Of a stretch of 12,403 bases of DNA, positions 1-6,393 are shown piece after piece. The notes below the pieces were generated by a model. It saw only the letters and a list, made by a program, of their open reading frames with translations. It was not told where the DNA came from and searched no databases. Every line of letters starts with the position of its first letter. Within the stretch, counting starts at the first letter, position 1. A program made the translations under genes and the position numbers. The DNA lies in NCBI GenBank assembly GCA_947178685.1, contig CAMWZE010000018.1:1-12403 (forward strand), given 5' to 3'. This DNA is from an uncultured Porphyromonadaceae bacterium. Lineage in GTDB: Bacteria > Bacteroidota > Bacteroidia > Bacteroidales > Muribaculaceae.

Positions 1-46
1 CCTCCCTCCCGGTTGGTTCACAAAATATCTCAAAAAAGAAAAATTT

Positions 47-134
47 TTTATTCATACGAATGTTTCATATATTAATCTTGTGTATATTTCATAAATTAAT
101 CATATGAATGTTTCATAAATTAATGATGTATTGA
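47..134. repeat. Degenerate 24-bp tandem repeat, about 3.5 copies
   Basis: The 14-mer TTTCATAAATTAAT occurs at 87-100 and 111-124, and with one mismatch (TTTCATATATTAAT) at 63-76, so the spacing is exactly 24 bp each time. A partial fourth copy at 47-62 matches the second half of the unit at 95-110 in 13 of 16 positions. The unit is very AT-rich and contains a short inverted repeat: TTCATA at 88-93 pairs with TATGAA at 103-108. It lies just past the stop codon of the minus-strand outer-membrane protein gene. It could be a protein-binding array, a 3'-UTR element or slippage-derived low-complexity DNA; no function is shown. Confidence 0.75.
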
Positions 135-149
135 GACACTTGCTTAACG

Positions 150-1370
150 TCAGTGGCGGAAGGAATAGCCGAGGCCGAGCATCAGATTGTTCTGACGGTG
201 GAAGTCGAGAAGCTGATAGCCGATGTTGAGGAAAAGTCCCTTCACAAGTCGTATTTTCAGATTGGCCAACTGATAGGAGGCACGTGATTCCGGCGGTCCG
301 AACACGTTGTAGCCGATGCCGACATTTACAGAAAATATAGGCATTACCAACTCCGCACGGGCAGAAAGCCCACCGCTGACCTGACTGAAAAATGGCGGAC
401 GATAGAAACGCAGATCCTCAGTGGTGGAGCCGGATACATAATATCGCCTGAGATTGGTGCTTTCATCCCACTGGAAGTCGGCCGCCACACCTGCTCTGAA
501 TATCCGTGCAACCTTCCAAAGCGGCGATACGGAAATTCCCGCGATGCCAAACGTGCCGTTGAGGAGGGCCGGTGGCTCTATGCCACGATATACCCTTTTG
601 CGGTAAGCACCATATAAAGTCACATCCCAGCCGAGTCGCTGCCAACCGGATAAGGTGTCGGTTGAGATACCATGGTAGCGAGATTTATCAGTCACAGGAG
701 TGTCACCAAAATTTGTGTGAGAGTTCTTGCCGTATGATTGAGAGTTCGTACCTACACTTTGGGCGATGCCGATTCTCAGTCCGGCCATATTTACTCCCGG
801 ATTAGGGTAGGCGGTGTTGCCGTTAGAGAAATGAGTAAGATCTATTCCGGCTGTAAGGTAGCAACCTTTCCCTAAATCCCACCGCAGTCCACTGCCTAAA
901 TTGATATAAGCATTGGCTTCCGACCCTACTATGAGATTGGATCGAGCCATCTCCCCGTTGCATGGTTTCCAGCCAACCGAGATTCCGAAGTTCCATTCAT
1001 AATATAGAGACAGACGCCGGGTGATATGCCACACGGGGGCTCCCTGATACAGATAGATCTCTTCCGGGTTTCCGATGCCTTTCGGATTACCGAAAAAATT
1101 TAAGCCTACACCGATTCCCTGCCATGCTCCCGGAATATAGTTGTTTTGTTTCGAGGTCTCGGGATAAGTAAACCCCCACTTGAGATGAAGCGACAGGGCA
1201 GCCCGGGTTTTCTTGGCATTTTCCAGGTCGAGATACGTTTTCAGCAGATCATCCTGGAAGGAGGAAAATGTATAAGACGGTCGCACGTCTATTCCCATTT
1301 CCGGAATGACATGTGCGAAGGCAGGGACAACAAGTATAGTCAGTATTATGGCGAGCAGGAATCTTCTCAT
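150..1370 (-). CDS. Outer-membrane beta-barrel protein, PagL / acyloxyacyl hydrolase-like
   Basis: This is a 406-residue secreted protein probably folded as an outer-membrane beta-barrel. A signal peptide is clear at residues 1-19 (MRRFLLA, a hydrophobic core, then AFA before His20). The reading frame continues 40 codons upstream, but ATG at 1370 is preferred because it places the signal peptide at the N-terminus and the -7 promoter box at 1464-1471 lies inside the longer frame. Residues 179-194 carry the PagL-like motif: His180-Phe-Ser182-Asn-Gly, then Pro-Asn-Pro-Gly. In PagL lipid A 3-O-deacylase the catalytic residues are His126, Ser128 and Glu140; His and Ser are kept here, but the position 12 residues after Ser is Asn194. 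The protein is more than twice the size of PagL, and the rest shows alternating hydrophobic and aromatic strands ending in GYSFRH. It may modify lipid A or may be a non-enzymatic barrel. Family assignment is fairly sure, activity is not. Confidence 0.75.
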   Translation of the reverse strand: MRRFLLAIILTILVVPAFAHVIPEMGIDVRPSYTFSSFQDDLLKTYLDLENAKKTRAALSLHLKWGFTYPETSKQNNYIPGAWQGIGVGLNFFGNPKGIGNPEEIYLYQGAPVWHITRRLSLYYEWNFGISVGWKPCNGEMARSNLIVGSEANAYINLGSGLRWDLGKGCYLTAGIDLTHFSNGNTAYPNPGVNMAGLRIGIAQSVGTNSQSYGKNSHTNFGDTPVTDKSRYHGISTDTLSGWQRLGWDVTLYGAYRKRVYRGIEPPALLNGTFGIAGISVSPLWKVARIFRAGVAADFQWDESTNLRRYYVSGSTTEDLRFYRPPFFSQVSGGLSARAELVMPIFSVNVGIGYNVFGPPESRASYQLANLKIRLVKGLFLNIGYQLLDFHRQNNLMLGLGYSFRH

Positions 1371-1463
1371 CTGGCGGAATTGACTTAAAAAACGGATGTC
1401 GGGTAAATGGAAAATAAATACCGTGTGGCTCTCTGTCCATAAGGAAACAGAGACACACGGTTG

Positions 1464-1471
1464 CAAATTTA
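1464..1471 (-). promoter_or_regulatory. Bacteroidota -7 promoter box for barrel gene
   Basis: Read on the minus strand, this is TAAATTTG, an exact match to the Bacteroidota -7 consensus TAnnTTTG. No good TTTG -33 element is seen 19-21 nt further upstream. Transcription would start near 1456, giving an 85-nt leader before ATG at 1370. It also argues against the longer upstream start at 1490. Confidence 0.55.
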
Positions 1472-1596
1472 ACCAAAATTTTGTAATCACCCTACAGGAT
1501 GATTACATTATGACTCTCATCATATGGATAAAAAGCTCCAACTCCTTATCCAGTAGAATTATCCTGATTTCCGGCGTTTTCATCTTAACTTACAGA

Positions 1597-1636
1597 TCTG
1601 GCAGAATCGGGCACATTCTGGCAGAATCGGATACAC
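1597..1636 (+). promoter_or_regulatory. Two 20-bp direct repeats, candidate activator operator
   Basis: Unit 1 (1597-1616) is TCTGGCAGAATCGGGCACAT. Unit 2 (1617-1636) begins with the same 14 bases, TCTGGCAGAATCGG, and agrees at 17 of 20 positions overall. The 20-bp period is about two helical turns, so both copies face the same side of the DNA, as known for paired half-sites of AraC-family activators. The repeats end 52 bp before the plus-strand -7 box at 1689, which puts them upstream of the expected polymerase footprint. The operon they precede encodes a regulator with an AraC-type DNA-binding domain, so autoregulation by that protein is the natural inference. I saw no further copy elsewhere in the window. 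Confidence 0.6.
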
Positions 1637-1688
1637 ATTTTTACCGTTAATCCGTACGATTGTCCCTTCCTCACCACTCCGTATTATG

Positions 1689-1696
1689 TAATTTTG
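1689..1696 (+). promoter_or_regulatory. Bacteroidota -7 promoter box for the GH92-GH31-sensor operon
   Basis: TAATTTTG matches TAnnTTTG exactly. The -33 side is weak: no TTTG at 19-21 nt upstream, which suits an activator-dependent promoter. Predicted transcription start is near 1703, about 32 nt before ATG at 1735. The box lies inside the in-frame upstream extension from the TTG at 1660, so that extension is unlikely to be translated. Confidence 0.6.
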
Positions 1697-1734
1697 CGGA
1701 GAAGAATGAAATTTCCTCCATAAATCAGATTATC

Positions 1735-4098
1735 ATGAAACCACGCTTTTCAAAACGTACGCTTCTCTCAGTCTGCCTCGCGATAGGTGTCTCGACCGTC
1801 TGTGCTGCTCCGCCATCGGGTGGAGGACTGTGCCGGTATGTGGATCCATTTATCGGAACACAAGGGGAGGGGAACACTTTCCCGGGAGCTTCACTCCCTT
1901 TCGGAATGGTGAAGCTCGGACCCGATTGCGGCGACCTGCAGGGGAACGCCGGATATCGTCACGACGGCGGTGTGAAGGGTTTCAGTCATACGCATGTGAG
2001 CGGCACCGGTGGAGGCTGTAAGTATGGCAATATTCTGGTGGCACCGTTCACGACAACTGAACCTGACTTCGGAGCACAACTTATTCGTAACAGTGAATCG
2101 GCACGTCCCGGCTTCTTCTCCATGAATCTTGCTGCGCCTGATGGGGGTGACATAGTAGCCGAGATGACTGTCACGCCTCATGCAGCTCTTCATCGCTACG
2201 TGTTTCATGATACCCGGAATAAAGGTATACTTATCGAGGCGGGCAGTCTGCTTGGCAGATACTATGGCTGTGGAGAGGCTCAGAATCTCATAGGCTCGGA
2301 AGTGGAGTTCATCTCTCCTACGGAAATTGCCGGATACTGCCGTCTTGACGGAGGGTGGAATATGGGGGATGCCTTTACCATATATTTCTATGCTGCGGCA
2401 GATAGGACACCGGTGGTCCGGGGCACCTGGATAGAGGGTGAGGGAGTCCGATCCGACACTGAATATGCCATAGGCGAGGGCCGATTGGCCGGAGCATGGC
2501 TATCTTTCGGGTCTGAACTCCCCGACACCATTAGCTTGAAGGTGGGTGTCTCTTACATCAGCGTGGCTAAAGCCCGTGAGAATGTAAGGGATGAGGTTGG
2601 CGAGAAAGATCTGGATCTCATAGCTCGTGAGGCGCAAGATGTCTGGGAGAGCTATCTTCAGCGGGTGGAAGTGGAGAGTGATGATCCGGAGGAGCTGACC
2701 AAGTTCTACACTGCCCTCTACCACACTCTGCTGCAACCTACCGATAAGACCGGGGAGAACAGCCGGTGGCATTCCGATGCGCCCTATTTCGACGATTTCT
2801 ATTGTCTCTGGGATACATTCCGCACCAATCATCCACTCTATACTCTCATCGCTCCGGAGCAGGAGGCCCGTATAGTCAATTCCCTCATTGATATTTACCG
2901 TCATGAAGGATTTATGCCCGATGGACGCTCGGGCGACAGCAACGGTCGCACTCAGGGTGGCAGCAATGCCGATATGATTGTGGCTGAGGCTATTCTCAAG
3001 GAATTGGATGGGATAGACGCAGAGGGAGCTTTGGAGGCGATGCTCAGGGATGCGGAGGTGGATCCGGGAGCGGCAGCCCGCCGACATGGCCGTGGAGGAA
3101 TCAGTGATTACAAACGGCTCGGATATGTCTCCACCGACTATGAGCGCAGTGGCGTGCGTACTCTCGAATATGCAGCCAACGACATGGCCATATCTCTTGC
3201 AGCAGAGAAACTTGGACAGCATGATCTTGCGGAGAAATATGCCGTGCGGGCAGCCAACTGGAGGAATCTGTGGAAGGATGTCACCTTCGATGGAATCAGA
3301 GGTTTCATAATGCCCCGTAAGGCCGACGGACAATGGGACGAGACTTTCTGTGACCCTACCTGGGACTATTATGTGTCGACTCCTGACTATAAGTTGGGTA
3401 TAACTCCCTACAATGAGATTCCCGACAGTGGCCGACGTGACGAAGTGTTTACTCCCTGGAGCCACGGCAGTTGGGTGAATATCTTCTATGAATCGAATTC
3501 ATGGGAATATTCCCTCTATGTGCCACATGATGTGGCCGGATTGATAGAGATGTGTGGTGGTCGCGGAAAGTTTACTGAGCGATTGGATCATTTCTTTAAT
3601 AATAATCATTATAATATCAATAATGAGCCCGGTTTTCTGGTGCCATGTCTGTATATCTTTGCAGGTGAGCATGATAAGAGTATGGAGCGCATCAACGATA
3701 TCCTTCGCAGCCATTATAGTGCCGCGCCCGACGGGCTCCCCGGTAATGATGATTCCGGCTCGATGTCGTCTTGGCTCGTATTCCACAAGACAGGTCTCTT
3801 TCCGATGGCCGGCCAGGATGTCTACTTGATCACTTCGCCCCATTTCTCTTCTGCAAAGGTAAGGATGTCGCCGGAGCATACGGTAGAGATAAAGGCACGG
3901 GGCATTTCACCTGAAAATATCTATGTGAAGCAGCTGAAAATAGATGGTAAACCGTGGCGTAGACCATGGATCACACATTCCGAACTTCAGCAAGCGACAA
4001 CCCTTGAATTCACAATGGGTTCAGATGCAGCCGGATGGTTTTCCGGAGAGCTTCCCCCTTCACACAGTCCGGAAAATAAGATGTCATCCGGGAAATAA
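1735..4098 (+). CDS. Secreted GH92 exo-alpha-mannosidase family protein
   Basis: This 787-residue enzyme belongs to glycoside hydrolase family 92, calcium-dependent inverting exo-alpha-mannosidases. ATG at 1735 is chosen over an in-frame TTG at 1660 because the promoter box lies between them and a signal peptide starts here (MKPRFSKRTLL, hydrophobic core, cleavage near Ala24/Ala25). No proper lipobox is seen, so it is probably periplasmic. Family landmarks are YVDPFIGTQGEGNTFPG (35-51), GFSHTHVSGTG (82-92), LWDTFRTNHPL (358-368), a Glu586 region followed by VPHD (596-599) where the catalytic acid is expected, NNEP (629-632), and GNDDSGSMSSW (670-680) containing the probable general-base acids Asp672/Asp673. 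The segment GRSGDSNGRTQGGSNAD (397-413) differs from the version I associate with alpha-1,2-mannosidases, and the histidine usually following NEP is absent (NEPGFLVP). Linkage specificity is therefore open. First gene of a probable operon with GH31 and the sensor. Confidence 0.93.
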   Translation: MKPRFSKRTLLSVCLAIGVSTVCAAPPSGGGLCRYVDPFIGTQGEGNTFPGASLPFGMVKLGPDCGDLQGNAGYRHDGGVKGFSHTHVSGTGGGCKYGNILVAPFTTTEPDFGAQLIRNSESARPGFFSMNLAAPDGGDIVAEMTVTPHAALHRYVFHDTRNKGILIEAGSLLGRYYGCGEAQNLIGSEVEFISPTEIAGYCRLDGGWNMGDAFTIYFYAAADRTPVVRGTWIEGEGVRSDTEYAIGEGRLAGAWLSFGSELPDTISLKVGVSYISVAKARENVRDEVGEKDLDLIAREAQDVWESYLQRVEVESDDPEELTKFYTALYHTLLQPTDKTGENSRWHSDAPYFDDFYCLWDTFRTNHPLYTLIAPEQEARIVNSLIDIYRHEGFMPDGRSGDSNGRTQGGSNADMIVAEAILKELDGIDAEGALEAMLRDAEVDPGAAARRHGRGGISDYKRLGYVSTDYERSGVRTLEYAANDMAISLAAEKLGQHDLAEKYAVRAANWRNLWKDVTFDGIRGFIMPRKADGQWDETFCDPTWDYYVSTPDYKLGITPYNEIPDSGRRDEVFTPWSHGSWVNIFYESNSWEYSLYVPHDVAGLIEMCGGRGKFTERLDHFFNNNHYNINNEPGFLVPCLYIFAGEHDKSMERINDILRSHYSAAPDGLPGNDDSGSMSSWLVFHKTGLFPMAGQDVYLITSPHFSSAKVRMSPEHTVEIKARGISPENIYVKQLKIDGKPWRRPWITHSELQQATTLEFTMGSDAAGWFSGELPPSHSPENKMSSGK

Positions 4099-4107
4099 TA
4101 TACCCGG
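4088..4107 (+). other. Short hairpin spanning the GH92 stop codon
   Basis: CCGGG (4088-4092) and CCCGG (4103-4107) form a 5-bp stem with a 10-nt AT-rich loop that contains the TAA stop. A second, longer-range pairing is possible between GGGAGG (4109-4114) and CCTCCC (4152-4157). No T-run follows either, so neither looks like an intrinsic terminator. They could affect mRNA stability between GH92 and GH31. No TAnnTTTG promoter box was seen in the 101-nt gap. Confidence 0.3.
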
Positions 4108-4199
4108 TGGGAGGGAGTTAATATATATAGGGATAATCACCTGTATAGCAACCTCCCGTAGCCGGATAAGTTGAATAATCATAACTAACTCAAATATTT

Positions 4200-6380
4200 A
4201 TGAAATCCAGATTCAAAAAACTTCTGTCGGGTTGCCTCGCGGGTATCGCCGCGGTGCTTCCTGTCTCGGCAGAAAAGTCTTTCTTGGCTGCCGATGGTGT
4301 GGCGGTCTTTTATCCGGAGAATTATGATCCGGTAAATCACTCACCCTCTCCCGTGTTTCTGCGTGATCTTGCACCGGTGGCTTCCCTTCCGGCAGATTGG
4401 AAAATAAAGCCTTCGTTTTCACTTTTCAACGGCAAGAGCATAGCTACAGTCTCCACTCCGGAGGAAACTGATCTTTATGGCACCGGCGAGGTTACAGGCG
4501 ATCTTCGCCGCAACGGTAAGAAAATAAGTCTTTGGAACGTCGACACTCCAAGCTATCAGGTAGATGGCGGCACCCATCTATATCAGAGTCATCCATGGGT
4601 TATCGGAATGAGGCCCGACGGCACTGCTTTCGGTGTGATCGCCGACAACACCTGGAAATCGGAGATTGATCTCTCAAATGGCATAAAGTTTGAGAGCGAG
4701 GGACCCGCGTTCCGTGTAATCGTTATAGAGAAGGAGAGTCCCCAGGCTCTGCTCGCCACTCTCACCGACCTTACAGGCCACATGGAGCTCCCGCCCCTTT
4801 GGTCGCTCGGCTACCATCAGTGTCGTTGGAACTATAATCCTGATTCAAGGGTTAAGGAGATTGCCGACACTCTGCGTCTACACAAGATTCCTTCCGACGT
4901 GATATGGCTTGATATCGATTATATGGATCAATTCAAGATATTCACTTTCCATCCCGAGGAGTTTCCCGATCCCAAAGGTCTCAACGATTATCTCCACGAC
5001 AAGAATTTCAAAGCCGTCTATATGATAGATCCGGGAGTGAAGGTGGAGAAGGGTTATTTTGTCGACGACCAGGGCTCCGCATGCGACTACTGGGTGAAGG
5101 ATGAGAACGGAAAGGTATTTGAGGGCACCGTTTGGCCCGGCCCCTGCCACTTCCCCGATTTCACCCGTCCCGAGGTGCGCACATGGTGGAGCTCACTTTA
5201 TCCCGCCTTTATGGCACAGGGTATAGACGGTGTGTGGAACGATATGAACGAGCCCTCCGTATTCAACGTGGGCACCATGCCTGAGACCAACCGTCACGAG
5301 GGTGACGAAGGTTATACCCCCGGCTCACATCTGCGCTATCATAACATCTTCGGCTATAACATGGTCAAGGCGAGCCGTGACGGTATACTCCGCGCCAATC
5401 CCGACAAACGTCCCTTCCTTCTCACCCGCTCCAATTTCCTCGGTGGCCACCGCTATGCTGCCACATGGACCGGCGACAACGCCTCAAGTCCGGAACATCT
5501 GGAGATGAGTGTGCCTATGACAATCACTCTCGGCCTTTCCGGCCAGCCTTTCAATGGCCCGGATATAGGCGGTTTTGCCGGTGACACCAATCCGGAGCTG
5601 TTCGCAAATTGGATGTCGTCAGGCGTATATTTCCCCTTTGTCAGAAACCATACTATCAAGGGTAGTATCGCTCAGGAGCCATGGTCGTTCGGGCCGGAAG
5701 TGCTTGACGTATGCCGCACGGCCATCAACCGTCGCTATCGTCTGCTGCCTTACATATATACTCTCTTCCGTGAGGCATCGATCAACGGTATGCCTGTGAT
5801 GCGTCCGCTCTTTTTCGCCGATACAAAGGATCTCTCCCTCCGCGACGAGCAGAAGGCTTTCTTTCTCGGCTCCGACCTGATGGTGATTCCCCGATGGGCC
5901 GGAAAGACTGCCATTCCGAAGGGTGACTGGAAGCTCCTTGACCTTGAGGGTAAGGATGATGGCTATCAGGCATATCTCGCACAGCGTCCCGGCTCGATAA
6001 TTCCCTTGGCCGAACTTTGCCAGAGCACAGAGGAATATGACCCGAATACGCTCACTCTCTTGGTGAACACCGGCGACGGCGACAAGGCATCAGGCGTGAT
6101 CTATGAGGATGCCGGCGATGGCTTCAGTTACCGTAAGGGTGACTATGCGGAATATTCTGCCAATGCCGTGCTTGACGGTAATAATCTTACAGTGACCCTC
6201 CGCCAGACTGCCGGAGACATGGCAGCCGCTCCTAAAAAGCTTCGTGTGGGCTACGTGACAAATGGTAAGATCTCCTATTCTCCCTGGACTGACGGCGACA
6301 CCGTGACCATGAAGGTTAAGAGAGATAAAAAGTCAGGCCTCGATACCTCTAAGTTTACTTATACCAATGTAAGACAGTAA
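4200..6380 (+). CDS. Periplasmic GH31 alpha-glucosidase-like enzyme
   Basis: This 726-residue protein is a glycoside hydrolase family 31 retaining enzyme, most like alpha-glucosidases including ER glucosidase II. A signal peptide covers residues 1-24 (MKSRFKK, hydrophobic core, PVSA before Glu25). LSGC at 9-12 resembles a lipobox, but it sits before most of the hydrophobic stretch, so lipidation is doubtful. An N-terminal beta domain (about 30-195) is followed by the TIM barrel from WSLGYHQCRW (201-210). The nucleophile is Asp348 in WNDMNEPSVF (346-355), and the acid/base is Asp426 in WTGDN (423-427). IWLDIDYM (235-242), RPFLLTR (404-410) and the substrate-pocket stretch FPFVRNH (478-484) are also intact. 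C-terminal beta domains follow, with a DUF5110-like part from about residue 610. It starts 101 nt after GH92 and ends 13 nt before the sensor gene, so cotranscription is likely. It would release terminal glucose from alpha-glucosides; a xylosidase or galactosidase role within GH31 is less likely from these motifs. Confidence 0.93.
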   Translation: MKSRFKKLLSGCLAGIAAVLPVSAEKSFLAADGVAVFYPENYDPVNHSPSPVFLRDLAPVASLPADWKIKPSFSLFNGKSIATVSTPEETDLYGTGEVTGDLRRNGKKISLWNVDTPSYQVDGGTHLYQSHPWVIGMRPDGTAFGVIADNTWKSEIDLSNGIKFESEGPAFRVIVIEKESPQALLATLTDLTGHMELPPLWSLGYHQCRWNYNPDSRVKEIADTLRLHKIPSDVIWLDIDYMDQFKIFTFHPEEFPDPKGLNDYLHDKNFKAVYMIDPGVKVEKGYFVDDQGSACDYWVKDENGKVFEGTVWPGPCHFPDFTRPEVRTWWSSLYPAFMAQGIDGVWNDMNEPSVFNVGTMPETNRHEGDEGYTPGSHLRYHNIFGYNMVKASRDGILRANPDKRPFLLTRSNFLGGHRYAATWTGDNASSPEHLEMSVPMTITLGLSGQPFNGPDIGGFAGDTNPELFANWMSSGVYFPFVRNHTIKGSIAQEPWSFGPEVLDVCRTAINRRYRLLPYIYTLFREASINGMPVMRPLFFADTKDLSLRDEQKAFFLGSDLMVIPRWAGKTAIPKGDWKLLDLEGKDDGYQAYLAQRPGSIIPLAELCQSTEEYDPNTLTLLVNTGDGDKASGVIYEDAGDGFSYRKGDYAEYSANAVLDGNNLTVTLRQTAGDMAAAPKKLRVGYVTNGKISYSPWTDGDTVTMKVKRDKKSGLDTSKFTYTNVRQ

Positions 6381-6393
6381 CCTACCTGTAAGT

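Larger units (their letters stand above)
1371..1734. promoter_or_regulatory. Divergent regulatory region between barrel gene and GH92 gene
   Basis: This 364-nt region separates two divergent genes. It holds a -7 box for each direction (1464-1471 minus, 1689-1696 plus) and a 20-bp-period direct repeat (1597-1636). It also has a weak 7-bp inverted repeat, TGGATAA at 1525-1531 against TTATCCA at 1546-1552. Reading frames that cross it are only upstream extensions of the flanking genes beyond their probable starts. The shared region would allow joint control of both genes, but only the GH92 side has the repeats at a typical activator distance. Confidence 0.7.

Noticed and set aside
1371..1490. 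Forty-codon N-terminal extension of the barrel gene
   Set aside because: It hides the signal peptide from the N-terminus and includes the -7 box at 1464-1471, so most of it would not be transcribed.
1660..1734. TTG start and 25-codon extension of the GH92 gene
   Set aside because: The plus-strand -7 box at 1689-1696 lies inside it, and the signal peptide begins at the ATG at 1735.
2500..3465. Long minus-strand open frame (321 codons) inside GH92
   Set aside because: It is antisense to a gene with full family motifs, shows no domain, and is explained by codon usage of the real frame.
4224..4235. LSGC in the GH31 signal peptide as a lipobox
   Set aside because: The cysteine comes at residue 12, before most of the hydrophobic core, and a better signal peptidase I site (PVSA) follows at 21-24.
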